Below are positions 8,674-16,880 of a stretch of 64,000 nucleotides of DNA, in pieces; within the stretch, counting starts at the first letter, position 1, and each line of letters opens with the position of its first letter. The stretch is from Senegalia massiliensis (lineage in GTDB: Bacteria > Bacillota > Clostridia > Tissierellales > SIT17). Where the stretch lies: NCBI RefSeq assembly GCF_900626135.1, contig NZ_LR130785.1, positions 1,273,241 through 1,337,240 of the forward strand, written 5' to 3'. The position numbers and the translations under genes were made by a program. The notes under the pieces were generated by a model. It did no database searches and was not told the origin of the DNA. It worked only from the letters and a program-made list of their open reading frames with translations.

Positions 8674-9894
8674 TTAATCTTCCTCCTCAACTGGATGAAT
8701 ATATTCTGAGGCTACTTGTAAAATCCCAAGGGATGCAAAACTCATAATAAGTGAGCTTCCTCCATAACTTAGAAATGGAAGAGTTATACCAGTAAGAGGA
8801 ATTAATTTTGTAACTCCTCCTAAAATTATAAATGCTTGAAATCCAAACATACATGTGATACCAAGAGCTATAATTCTGAAAAAGTTATCTTTTTGCTCTA
8901 GTGAAATCTTTACACCTCTGTATATTAATATTAAAAATAACATTATAACTGCTATACCTGTTAATATACCCATTTCTTCAATAATAGCTGAAAATATAAA
9001 GTCAGTTTGAACTGCAGGGATAAAGTTAGGGTATCCTTTACCAAGACCTGTTCCTAAAAATCCACCTTCTGCTATTGCAAATAGAGATTGAGTTATTTGA
9101 TAGCCTTTACCAGATATATCGCTCCATGGATCTATCCAAGTTGAAACTCGTACTTGAACATGACTAAATAAAAAGTATCCTATAAGAGCCATAAACAAAG
9201 CCCCACCCATATTTAATAAAATAAATTTCCTATCAGTCTCATAAACATAAAAAATTACTATGAATACAAGATAAAAGAGCATTGCGGAACCTAAGTCTCT
9301 TTGAATAAAAAGAAATCCAATATTAGCATAAACTATACCTGATAGAATATATTTATTTTCAAATTTATCTCTATTTACAAAATAAGCTGCAAGAAAGAAT
9401 ACAAATAGTATCTTGATTATTTCTGCAGGTTGAAAGCTGTATCCTTTTATTTTGATCCAATTTGTTGATCCATTTATTGTGCTACCAAATATTAATGTTG
9501 ATAAAAATAGAACAAGAGATAAACCAATATATAAATACATCCATCTACTTAAATGTGGTAATTTTTTGACTATAAAATAAGTAGCATAGAAAGTAACTAT
9601 ACCTAACATATACCATATAACTTGTTTGAAGCCAAGCGTAGGATCTATTCTGTAAATCATTATTATACCTAGACTCATCATCATACTAACTATCAATAAT
9701 ATATAATTATCGCCTGAAGAAATCTTATGTAGTATTATATTAGATATATAAATTGTAAGAGTAAGTCCAAATATTACCCCTACTGATAATTTATCGAAAC
9801 TCTTATTATAAAGCATAACTAAAGATAAACTACATAAATTTAAAATCAATAACAAATTATGTGGTGTCTTAAAACTAATTGAACGATTAAACAT
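8674..9894 (-). CDS. SEDS-family peptidoglycan glycosyltransferase (FtsW/RodA/SpoVE type)
   Basis: A polytopic membrane enzyme that polymerises lipid II into glycan strands together with its class B PBP. The 406 residues contain about ten hydrophobic spans. The family signature near the C-terminus is present (PLTGITLPFLSYGGSSL), as is the central region GSTNWIKIKGYSFQPAEIIK. The ATG follows GAGGTG. It is the middle gene of an FHA-SEDS-PBP unit, reading leftward. Which of elongation, division or sporulation it serves is not decidable from sequence alone; the FHA neighbour suggests control by Ser/Thr phosphorylation. Confidence 0.93.
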   Translation of the reverse strand: MFNRSISFKTPHNLLLILNLCSLSLVMLYNKSFDKLSVGVIFGLTLTIYISNIILHKISSGDNYILLIVSMMMSLGIIMIYRIDPTLGFKQVIWYMLGIVTFYATYFIVKKLPHLSRWMYLYIGLSLVLFLSTLIFGSTINGSTNWIKIKGYSFQPAEIIKILFVFFLAAYFVNRDKFENKYILSGIVYANIGFLFIQRDLGSAMLFYLVFIVIFYVYETDRKFILLNMGGALFMALIGYFLFSHVQVRVSTWIDPWSDISGKGYQITQSLFAIAEGGFLGTGLGKGYPNFIPAVQTDFIFSAIIEEMGILTGIAVIMLFLILIYRGVKISLEQKDNFFRIIALGITCMFGFQAFIILGGVTKLIPLTGITLPFLSYGGSSLIMSFASLGILQVASEYIHPVEEED

Positions 9895-9919
9895 AAATTA
9901 CACCTCACTAAAAATAAAC

Positions 9920-10363
9920 TTATTCTTCAATTACAAATAAGAAGTTTATCCTTCCTATTGTAATTGTATCACCATTAGAAAGTTTTATAGCATTATTTAT
10001 TTTTATATTATTGACATAAGTACCATTTGCACTATTTAGGTCTTCTAGAAAATAAGCATCCTTGTCTTTTATTATTTGAGCATGTTCTTTAGATATATAT
10101 GGATCTTTTATTGTTATTTTATTACCATTTGACCTACCAATAGTTACATTTGATACTAAAGAATAGAACTCATCTACTTTAAATGGCAGAGAATCTTTCC
10201 TATTTATGAGTTTTAAATATGTATCGCCCCTAATTTCTTTATTTTTTATACCTTTGATATCTAAATATATAAGCCTTATAATCCAAAACATAAAAAGATA
10301 GATTAAAAGAATATATATATATCTAAATACTGATGAAATACCTGACCAAACGATATCAAACAT
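9920..10363 (-). CDS. Membrane-anchored FHA-domain protein
   Basis: The 147 residues begin with one hydrophobic span (about residues 11-32) and end with a forkhead-associated domain, which binds phosphothreonine peptides. The FHA signature is clear: VTIGRSNGNKI, the SKEHAQI motif, and DLNSANGTYVNNIKI. It is the first gene of a leftward unit with a SEDS polymerase (25 bases downstream) and a class B PBP, so it probably couples Ser/Thr kinase signals to wall synthesis. No such kinase is in this window. The ATG follows AGAAGGTG. Confidence 0.93.
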   Translation of the reverse strand: MFDIVWSGISSVFRYIYILLIYLFMFWIIRLIYLDIKGIKNKEIRGDTYLKLINRKDSLPFKVDEFYSLVSNVTIGRSNGNKITIKDPYISKEHAQIIKDKDAYFLEDLNSANGTYVNNIKINNAIKLSNGDTITIGRINFLFVIEE

Positions 10364-10517
10364 AAAATCACCTTCTTTAATTTATTTCTATTATATTTTA
10401 TCATATTATAAGAAAAAGTAGTAAACTTAAAGGGAAATTGTATTTAAATCATATTAAGAATAGATTACAGAAAAGAAATTTTATTGTATAATAATAGTAT
10501 AAGGAGTTGAGATTTTA

Positions 10518-10862
10518 ATGAATAAAAATTTTATTATAGCTTTAAAAGTAATAGGTCCTACTATTATTGGCATTATTTTTTCTTTTATAACATATAAGAT
10601 ATTAGATGTTAGTTTTTTTAATGGGGAAGAGGGGAGAGAATTAATTATAAGTTATGCAGCTATATTTGCAATATTACCCATAGCTAGTATTTTCTCAGGA
10701 ATGATTTCCAAAGTTTTTTTAAATAAGCTATGGGTATCATTATTTAATGTTATTGGGATATGGCTAGTACTTTTTGCAGTAGCAGGTTGGAGTATATTTG
10801 TACTACCATTTTTACCATTATACATGATTTGTGGTTTTTTTGGGGCATTATTATTAGCTTAG
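10518..10862 (+). CDS. Small four-helix membrane protein, unknown
   Basis: I do not recognise the family. The 114 residues are strongly hydrophobic, with about four membrane spans (near residues 9-28, 43-62, 69-90 and 94-113) and almost no soluble part. The ATG follows AAGGAG, and a TATAAT sequence lies just upstream (about 10489). Its stop overlaps by four bases the stop of the convergent B12-binding regulator gene at 10859, an unusually tight convergence with no terminator between them. Confidence 0.75.
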   Translation: MNKNFIIALKVIGPTIIGIIFSFITYKILDVSFFNGEEGRELIISYAAIFAILPIASIFSGMISKVFLNKLWVSLFNVIGIWLVLFAVAGWSIFVLPFLPLYMICGFFGALLLA

Positions 10863-11755
10863 TTTTTAACAAGGGAGTTAGCTACTTTTACTACTTCTTT
10901 ACAATTTTCAGCAAATCCATCTGCTTCAACAAAGTCCACTAGAGTTTTATCAAGGTTAAAAGGTCTACCACCTACTAAAAATTTAATATCTTTATTTTGA
11001 CAATTTAGTCTTATATTTTTTATCATTGATTTAATACTATTTAAATTATAGTCCATTGTAGTTGATATAGCTATTAAATCAATTTTTTTACTTTTAATCA
11101 TACTTAATATACTATCAATAGGCAAATCTGTACCTAAAAAATATATTCTCCATCCATTCTGCTCTAAAACGTCAGATATCATTCTAATTCCTATAGAATG
11201 TCTTTCTCCATGAGTACAAAAAAATAAAGCATTTAAGTTTTTAGTTTCAATAATAGGATATCTGGAATAAACATCTGACATTATTCTTTTTGTTGCTTCA
11301 GTTAAATAGTGTTCTTCACTTACAGTTAACTCGTTTTTTTCCCACATATCCCCTATTTTAAATAATGAAGGTTCAATGATTTGATAATATATATCTTCAA
11401 GCTTTATATTTTTATTAATTAGTTCTAATAATAAATTAGTAGCTTTAAAAATATTTTCTTGCTTTAAATTTATGAAATAAAGATTTGAAAGCTCATAAAA
11501 ATCGATATTATCTTTATTTATATTAGCAGAAGTTGAACTTAAAGTGTTTGTGTTCTTTGTTCTTCCAACTAGATAATCTATTGAAACATTAAAAAAATCA
11601 GCAAAATTTTTTAAAATTTGTTGATTAGGAAATCTAGAACCATTCTCATAATTTGCTATAGTAGTTTGACCTATCCCTAATTTTAATGCTAATTTTTTTT
11701 GGGTTAATGAATAATCTTTTCTTAATTTTTTAAGTCTTTTACCAAAAACATTCAT
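10859..11755 (-). CDS. XRE-type regulator with CarH-like B12-binding domain
   Basis: A 298-residue fusion. Residues 1-64 are an XRE/Cro helix-turn-helix; residues 85-170 are the four-helix cap found before cobalamin domains; residues 175-298 are a Rossmann-like B12-binding domain. In the cap, W138, V145, E148 and H149 keep the spacing of the residues that line the upper face of adenosylcobalamin in the photoreceptor CarH (W131, V138, E141, H142 as I remember them). The cobalt-ligand motif is ERHSIG (H186), with a later SxT and GG. CarH His132 is replaced by Glu139 here. The ATG at 11755 follows GAGGAG; an upstream in-frame ATG lacks one. It is divergent from a CrtI-like desaturase gene. Light- or B12-responsive control is inference. 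Confidence 0.88.
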   Translation of the reverse strand: MNVFGKRLKKLRKDYSLTQKKLALKLGIGQTTIANYENGSRFPNQQILKNFADFFNVSIDYLVGRTKNTNTLSSTSANINKDNIDFYELSNLYFINLKQENIFKATNLLLELINKNIKLEDIYYQIIEPSLFKIGDMWEKNELTVSEEHYLTEATKRIMSDVYSRYPIIETKNLNALFFCTHGERHSIGIRMISDVLEQNGWRIYFLGTDLPIDSILSMIKSKKIDLIAISTTMDYNLNSIKSMIKNIRLNCQNKDIKFLVGGRPFNLDKTLVDFVEADGFAENCKEVVKVANSLVKN

Positions 11756-11835
11756 AATATTCAACTCCTCTTTTATATAATAACACACTATGTAATATTT
11801 ATTCAATTATATATAAATAAAATGTTTCTTATATT

Positions 11836-11873
11836 CAATATGTGGTATAATAATAATATAATATCACATATTG
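11836..11873 (+). promoter_or_regulatory. Desaturase promoter bracketed by an inverted repeat (candidate operator)
   Basis: An extended -10 box (TGGTATAAT, hexamer 11846-11851) precedes the crtI-like gene. Exact 9-base inverted arms, CAATATGTG (11836-11844) and CACATATTG (11865-11873), flank it. A repressor bound there would cover the -10 and the start point. A partly similar element, CACACTATGT (11784-11793), lies inside the likely promoter of the divergent regulator gene. Confidence 0.6.
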
Positions 11874-11902
11874 TAATTAAAAAGCGTGGGGAGAGGGATA
11901 TT

Positions 11903-13420
11903 ATGAAAAATAAAGTTATTATAATTGGAGCAGGACCAGGCGGGTTAAGCGCTGGTATGATACTTGCTACTAAAGGATATGATGTAGAAATATTTGAAAA
12001 ACAAAGTTTTTTAGGTGGAAGAACATCTACATTTAATATAGAAGACTATAAATTTGATCTGGGTCCTACATTTTTGATGATGAAAGATGTACTTGAAGAT
12101 TTATTTAATAAGACTGGGAGAAAAGTTAAAGATTATATAGATATAAAAGAAGTAGATCCATTATATAGAATAGTTTATGGGGATGGTAAAGAGTTTTATC
12201 CATCAAGAAAACCAGAAAAAATGATAAGTGAGATAGAAAGATTGTTTCCTGGAAATGTAGAAGGATATAAGAGATTCATGAATAAGGAAAAAAAGAAATA
12301 TGATATTTTATTTGATGCTTTAAAAGAAAGTTATATTAGACCTGTTGATTTATTAAAAAAAGAAGCTTTAAAAGCAATTCCATATATAGGTATAGGGAAA
12401 AGCTTATTTGATGTATTAGGAAAATACTTCAACGAAGATGATCTTAAAATGGCATTTACTTTTCAAGCCAAATATCTAGGTATGTCTCCATGGGAGTGCC
12501 CAGGAGGATATAGTATAATTTCATATATTGAACATGTCACAGGAGTTCATCATATTATGGGTGGATTTGGTGAGATAACAAAAGCAATGGCTAAAGTTAT
12601 AGAGGAAGAAGGAGGACAAATACATTTAAATTCATCAGTAAAAAAACTATTAATTGAAAATAAAAAAGTAATTGGTGTGGAATTAGACAACGGTAAAAAA
12701 CATTTTAGTAATAATACAGTAATAAATTCAGATTTTGGATATTCTATGAATAATTTAATAGAAGATAATTATAAGAAGAAATATAATAAAGAAAAAATAA
12801 ATAGGAAACAATATTCATGTTCTACTTATATGTTATATTTAGGAATAGATAAAGTATACAATATTCCACATAATAACATTATTTTTTCAAGTGATTATAA
12901 AAATAATGTGTATGAAATAGGTAATAGTAAAATACTATCAGAAGATCCTTCTATATATGTTCAAAATGCAGTTGTAACTGACAAGTCTGTAGCGCCTAAA
13001 GGCAAATCTACTATATATATCCTAGTCCCTGTACCAAACAATACAAGTAATATTGATTGGGAAAAAGAGAAGTATGAATTTAGAGATAAGGTATTAAATA
13101 TATTAGAAACAAGAGGAGGATTTACTGACTTAAGAAAGCATATAGAAGTGGAAAGAATGATAACTCCAAAAAACTGGGAAGAAGAGATGAATGTGTATAA
13201 GGGAGCTGTATTTAATTTAGGACATAATATATCTCAAATGCTTTATTTTAGACCTCATAATAAATTTGAAGAATTGGATGATTGTTATTTAGTTGGAGGA
13301 GGAACTCATCCTGGAAGTGGATTACCTACAATATTTGAGTCAGGAATAATAACATCTAAATTACTTGAAGAAAACAATAAAAATAAAATAAGTAATATGC
13401 AAAGAGCATCAATACTTTAA
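11903..13420 (+). CDS. CrtI-type phytoene desaturase-like FAD oxidoreductase
   Basis: A 505-residue flavoprotein of the carotenoid desaturase/isomerase family. The N-terminal dinucleotide fold reads IIIGAGPGGLSAGM, followed by EKQSFLGGRTST; the C-terminal CrtI motif reads VGGGTHPGSGLPTIFESG. The ATG at 11903 follows GAGAGGG; in-frame codons upstream back to 11822 lack a ribosome site. It is divergent from the B12-binding regulator. No phytoene synthase (CrtB) or prenyl synthase is in the window, so the substrate is uncertain: it could act on C30/C40 carotenes made elsewhere or on another polyunsaturated lipid. Family assignment is firm, reaction is not. Confidence 0.88.
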   Translation: MKNKVIIIGAGPGGLSAGMILATKGYDVEIFEKQSFLGGRTSTFNIEDYKFDLGPTFLMMKDVLEDLFNKTGRKVKDYIDIKEVDPLYRIVYGDGKEFYPSRKPEKMISEIERLFPGNVEGYKRFMNKEKKKYDILFDALKESYIRPVDLLKKEALKAIPYIGIGKSLFDVLGKYFNEDDLKMAFTFQAKYLGMSPWECPGGYSIISYIEHVTGVHHIMGGFGEITKAMAKVIEEEGGQIHLNSSVKKLLIENKKVIGVELDNGKKHFSNNTVINSDFGYSMNNLIEDNYKKKYNKEKINRKQYSCSTYMLYLGIDKVYNIPHNNIIFSSDYKNNVYEIGNSKILSEDPSIYVQNAVVTDKSVAPKGKSTIYILVPVPNNTSNIDWEKEKYEFRDKVLNILETRGGFTDLRKHIEVERMITPKNWEEEMNVYKGAVFNLGHNISQMLYFRPHNKFEELDDCYLVGGGTHPGSGLPTIFESGIITSKLLEENNKNKISNMQRASIL

Positions 13421-13437
13421 AAGTATTGATGTTTTTT
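13407..13437 (+). terminator. Terminator of the crtI-like gene
   Basis: An 11-base stem starting with CATCAATACTT and its complement, overlapping the last codons and stop of the gene, is followed by TTTTTT. Confidence 0.85.
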
Positions 13438-13512
13438 AAAAAAATTATATTTGTCTAAATGAGGGGTATACTCTATAATATTAATATATAAAGTTTTATG
13501 GAGGAAAAAAAT

Positions 13513-14262
13513 ATGAAAATTGGTATATTTGATTCAGGAGTAGGAGGAATAACTGTATTAAAAGAAGCTTTAACACAGTTATCAGAACAAGAATATATAT
13601 ATTATGCAGACAAACTAAATGTTCCTTATGGGACAAAACCTAAAGAGGAAGTTAAACAATATATATTTGATGTAGTAGAATTTTTAAATTCTAAAAATAT
13701 AGATGCTCTTATAATAGCATGCAATACAGCTACAAGTATTGCAGTAAAAGAATTGAGGGATAAATATAAATTTCCTATAATAGGAATGGAACCTGCAGTA
13801 AAACCTGCAGTAGAAAATTCAGAAGATAAGAAAGTTATAGTTACAGCAACTTCTTTGACCTTAAAGGAAAAGAAATTTAATGATTTAGTGACAAAATTAA
13901 ATTCTAGAGATATAGTAGACTCTTTACCATTACCTAAATTAGTAGAATACGCAGAAAGTTTTATTTTTGATGAAGATACAATAGTCTCTTATTTAAGAAA
14001 AGAATTTGAAAAATTTAATTTAGACGAATATGGTACAGTGGTATTAGGATGTACACATTTTCCTTATTATAAAGAATATTTTAAAAAGGTCCTTCCAAGT
14101 AATATCGATATAATAGATGGTAATTTTGGAACAATAAATCATTTGAAAAATTTATTGAATATACAAGATAAATTTGAAGATAACACAGAAAATAAAATAA
14201 CATTTTATATTTCTGGGGAAGAGGATAATGAAATACTAGTAAAATATTTAAACTTATTATAA
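13513..14262 (+). CDS. murI: Glutamate racemase
   Basis: MurI makes D-glutamate for peptidoglycan without a cofactor, using two cysteines. The 249 residues show the substrate motif FDSGVGG, the first catalytic cysteine in ACNTATS (C70) and the second in LGCTHFPYY (C180). An upstream in-frame ATG at 13498 overlaps the Shine-Dalgarno (GGAGG), so the ATG at 13513 is taken. It is a stand-alone gene ended by a strong bidirectional terminator shared with the glutaredoxin gene. Confidence 0.95.
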   Translation: MKIGIFDSGVGGITVLKEALTQLSEQEYIYYADKLNVPYGTKPKEEVKQYIFDVVEFLNSKNIDALIIACNTATSIAVKELRDKYKFPIIGMEPAVKPAVENSEDKKVIVTATSLTLKEKKFNDLVTKLNSRDIVDSLPLPKLVEYAESFIFDEDTIVSYLRKEFEKFNLDEYGTVVLGCTHFPYYKEYFKKVLPSNIDIIDGNFGTINHLKNLLNIQDKFEDNTENKITFYISGEEDNEILVKYLNLL

Positions 14263-14295
14263 AATAAATAGCGACTTTTAGTCGCTATTTATTTT
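14261..14295. terminator. Bidirectional terminator, murI/glutaredoxin
   Basis: Fifteen-base arms (14261-14275 and 14281-14295) with core TAGCGAC/GTCGCTA and a 5-base loop, with A-run on the left and T-run on the right; it sits between converging genes and overlaps the glutaredoxin stop. Confidence 0.88.
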
Positions 14296-14549
14296 ATTCC
14301 AAAAACTTTGTCAAATTCACCTTTTTTATGAAGTTCTACAATATCATCGCATCCTCCAATAAATCTATCATTTATAAAAATTTGAGGTACTGTAGCACTA
14401 TTAGTCCTTTGTTTTAATTCTTCTAATTTTTCATTGTTATTACTTATTTCAATCTCTTCATATTTAACACCTTTATTATCCATTAGTCTTTTTGCTCTTA
14501 TACAATAAGGACAAGTAGAAAAGGTATATATAGTAACCTTTTTACTCAT
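14289..14549 (-). CDS. Glutaredoxin (GrxC-like)
   Basis: A small thiol-disulfide oxidoreductase of 86 residues. The redox motif is STCPYC (C13 and C16), followed by the cis-proline TVPQIFIND and the GGCDD glutathione/substrate-binding motif, all typical of glutaredoxin 3. The ATG follows AGGAGG. Clostridia seldom make glutathione, so it probably works with other low-molecular thiols or with thioredoxin reductase; that is inference. It is a single gene on the minus strand. Confidence 0.94.
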   Translation of the reverse strand: MSKKVTIYTFSTCPYCIRAKRLMDNKGVKYEEIEISNNNEKLEELKQRTNSATVPQIFINDRFIGGCDDIVELHKKGEFDKVFGIK

Positions 14550-14660
14550 TAAAAAACCTCCTAAAATCTTATGTATTTAATCTGTTCTATAATTATAACA
14601 TTAATTAATATAATTGACATTTAAAATTTAATGTATTACAATTAACACGAAAATAATAAA

Positions 14661-14743
14661 AGTCTGGGGAGCTAAAATTAGCTGAGAGGAAATATGAATT
14701 TCGACCCATGAACCTGCACTGGATAATGCCAGCGAAGGGAGAA
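14661..14743 (+). ncRNA. TPP (THI-box) riboswitch aptamer
   Basis: The conserved THI-box elements appear in order: GGGGAGCT, GCTGAGAGGA, ACCC, GAACCTG and CTGGATAATGCCAGCGAAGGGA. Thiamine pyrophosphate binding should reduce expression of the downstream transport operon through the following hairpin. Confidence 0.97.
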
Positions 14744-14768
14744 TAATTTTTTAGTTTATGGTTATTGG

Positions 14769-14797
14769 CCCCTTCATGCATATGGAGGGGTTTATTT
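14769..14797 (+). terminator. Riboswitch expression-platform terminator
   Basis: CCCCT (14769-14773) pairs with AGGGG (14786-14790) and CAT with ATG inside it, followed by TTTATTT. It lies between the TPP aptamer and the first gene, as expected for transcriptional control. Confidence 0.78.
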
Positions 14798-14823
14798 AAT
14801 TTAAATATAAGGAGATGATTTTT

Positions 14824-15114
14824 ATGCCAATTGTAAATGTAGAACTTCAAGTATTACCACGTGTTGAAGAAAAAAGACTATATGATGTAGTAGACGAAGT
14901 TATAAAATACATTGATAGTTGTGGAGTTAAATATGAAGTAGGACCTATGGGTACTACAATGGAGGGAGAATTTGATGAGCTTATGAATATAGTAAAGAAA
15001 GCTCAAAATATTTGTGTAAGAGAAGGGGCTTCCAGAATATTATCGGTAGTTAAAATAGATTATAAACCAGAAGGTGTGACAATGAATGAAAAGGTGGGCA
15101 AATATAGAAAATAA
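14824..15114 (+). CDS. MTH1187/YkoF-family thiamine-binding protein
   Basis: A 96-residue alpha/beta protein of the MTH1187 (DUF77) family, which binds thiamine-type ligands and usually accompanies thiamine transport genes. Typical sequence includes VNVELQVLPRVEE, GVKYEVGPMGTTMEGEFDELM and the C-terminal RILSVVKIDYKPEG. The start is the ATG at 14824 after AAGGAGATG; three codons upstream are in frame but precede no site. It is the first gene behind the riboswitch and overlaps the permease gene by 29 bases. I infer a cytoplasmic thiamine or pyrimidine-precursor binding role. Confidence 0.9.
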   Translation: MPIVNVELQVLPRVEEKRLYDVVDEVIKYIDSCGVKYEVGPMGTTMEGEFDELMNIVKKAQNICVREGASRILSVVKIDYKPEGVTMNEKVGKYRK

Positions 15115-15856
15115 AATAATACCAAGTATTTTCTTTTTATTCTTGTTATTTATATGGGAGATAGTAGTGAGAATTGGTATTGTAGAAAGATACATATTAC
15201 CTTCTCCTATAGATATAATAACAGTATTTCCAGAGATAAACTCAGAAATATGGCCTCATATTTCTACCACCCTTCAAGAATCAGCTATTGGATTTATCAT
15301 AGCTATAATATTAGGCATAGTGCTAGCAATTGTAATGGATAATGTAAAATTTATAAAAAAGGCAATCTATCCTATAGTTATAATTTCTCAAACTGTACCA
15401 ATAATAGCTTTAGCACCACTTTTTGCAGCATGGTTTGGATTTGGAAAGTTACCTAAAATAATGGTAGTAATACTTGTTTGTTTTTTCCCAATATTAGTTA
15501 GCTTAATTCATGGACTTGAATCAGCAGATAAAGATTTAATTAATTTACTTAAGTCAATGGGAGCGAGTAAATTTCAAATATTTAAAGAGGTAAAGTTCCC
15601 AGCTTCTTTGGTAAGTTTTTTTTCAGGACTTAGAATTGCTGCAACATATAGTATTATGGGAGCAGTTATAGGAGAATGGCTTGGAGGGAAAAATGGTCTT
15701 GGTGTATATATGTTGAGAGTTAAGCATTCATTTGCATTAGATAAATTTTTTGCGATTATCATTATAATAGTTATTCTTAGCATGATATTATTTAAAATTA
15801 TTAATTTATTACAGAATTATTTAATGCCTTGGGAAAAAGGAATAAATAAAAATTAA
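15086..15856 (+). CDS. ABC transporter permease, thiamine precursor type (ThiX-like)
   Basis: An inner-membrane permease of the SsuC/TauC/ThiX family, 256 residues with about six spans. The cytoplasmic ATPase-coupling loop is visible (LKSMGASKFQIFKEVKFPAS, with the EAA-type pattern). It overlaps the first gene of the operon and is followed by its binding protein and ATPase, making a complete importer. Riboswitch control and the NMT1-type binding protein point to a thiamine pyrimidine (HMP or formylaminopyrimidine) or thiamine substrate. Confidence 0.92.
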   Translation: MKRWANIENKIIPSIFFLFLLFIWEIVVRIGIVERYILPSPIDIITVFPEINSEIWPHISTTLQESAIGFIIAIILGIVLAIVMDNVKFIKKAIYPIVIISQTVPIIALAPLFAAWFGFGKLPKIMVVILVCFFPILVSLIHGLESADKDLINLLKSMGASKFQIFKEVKFPASLVSFFSGLRIAATYSIMGAVIGEWLGGKNGLGVYMLRVKHSFALDKFFAIIIIIVILSMILFKIINLLQNYLMPWEKGINKN

Positions 15857-15872
15857 AAATGGAGTGATATAA

Positions 15873-16880
15873 ATGAAAAAAATATTTTCTATATTTATAG
15901 TATTTTTATTAGTGTCATTAATTTTAGTAGGTTGTGGGAATAAAGAAAATAAAGAATCAAATGAAAATAAAGAATTAGAAAAAGTAACTGTAGTTTTAGA
16001 TTGGGTACCCAATACAAATCATACAGGGTTATATGTAGCAAAAAATAAAGGATATTATGAAGAAGAAGGATTAGATGTTGAAATCATTCAACCATCTGAA
16101 GGTGGCACTGCAAATTTAATAGCAAATGAACAAGGTGATTTTGGAATTAGTTATCAAGAAGAAGTTACTTATGCTAGAACATCAGAAAACCCACTTCCTG
16201 TAAAAGCTATTTCAGCTGTAATACAAAATAATACTTCTGGATTTGCTTCTCTTAAAGAAGAGGGTATAACATCGCCCAAGAATTTTGAAGGTAAAAAATA
16301 TGGTGGATTTGGAGCTCCTATGGAAGAAGCTATGATAAAAGGACTTATGGAAAAAGATAATTCAGATTTTTCAAAAGTAGAAATGGTTAATATAGGTAGT
16401 TTAGATTTCTTCACTGCTGTACAAGATCATGTAGATTTTACTTGGATTTATTATGGTTGGGATGGAGTAGCAGCAGAAGAAAAAGAAATAGATTTAAATT
16501 TTATTAAACTTCAAGATTTTGATGAGAATCTAAATTTTTATACTCCAGTTATAATTGCCAATGAAAAACTATTAAAAGATAAACCAGAACTTGCAGAAAA
16601 ATTTCTAGAAGCTACAAGTAAAGGATATGAATATTCTATAGAAAATCCAAAAGATGCAGCAATGGAACTGTTAAAAGATAATCCAGAAATAGATGAAAAT
16701 ATAGCAATAGAAAGCCAGAAATATTTAGCAGGTGAATATAAAAAAGGTGCAGATAGATGGGGAGAAATGAAATCTGACATTTGGACAAATTATGCTAATT
16801 GGATGTATGAGAGAGAATTAATAGAAAATGAACTTAATGTAGAAGAGGCGTATACAAATGAGTTCTTACCAGAAAAATAA
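15873..16880 (+). CDS. NMT1/THI5-like substrate-binding lipoprotein (ThiY-like)
   Basis: The extracellular ligand receptor of the importer, 335 residues. The signal peptide ends in a lipobox (LILVGC, Cys 21), followed by a charged Asn/Glu/Lys linker. The mature domain begins LDWVPNTNHTGLYVAKNKG, the hallmark of the NMT1/THI5-like family that binds pyrimidine precursors of thiamine. The ATG follows GGAGTG. It overlaps the ATPase gene by 23 bases. The ligand (HMP, formylaminopyrimidine or thiamine) is inferred from family and riboswitch. Confidence 0.93.
   Translation: MKKIFSIFIVFLLVSLILVGCGNKENKESNENKELEKVTVVLDWVPNTNHTGLYVAKNKGYYEEEGLDVEIIQPSEGGTANLIANEQGDFGISYQEEVTYARTSENPLPVKAISAVIQNNTSGFASLKEEGITSPKNFEGKKYGGFGAPMEEAMIKGLMEKDNSDFSKVEMVNIGSLDFFTAVQDHVDFTWIYYGWDGVAAEEKEIDLNFIKLQDFDENLNFYTPVIIANEKLLKDKPELAEKFLEATSKGYEYSIENPKDAAMELLKDNPEIDENIAIESQKYLAGEYKKGADRWGEMKSDIWTNYANWMYERELIENELNVEEAYTNEFLPEK

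Noticed and set aside
10760-10942. Plus-strand 60-codon frame across the convergent junction
   Set aside because: Overlaps both real genes in other frames and has no start signal.
14605-14850. Minus-strand open frame of 81 codons
   Set aside because: It lies antisense to the TPP riboswitch and its terminator, has no ribosome site, and reads through structured RNA.
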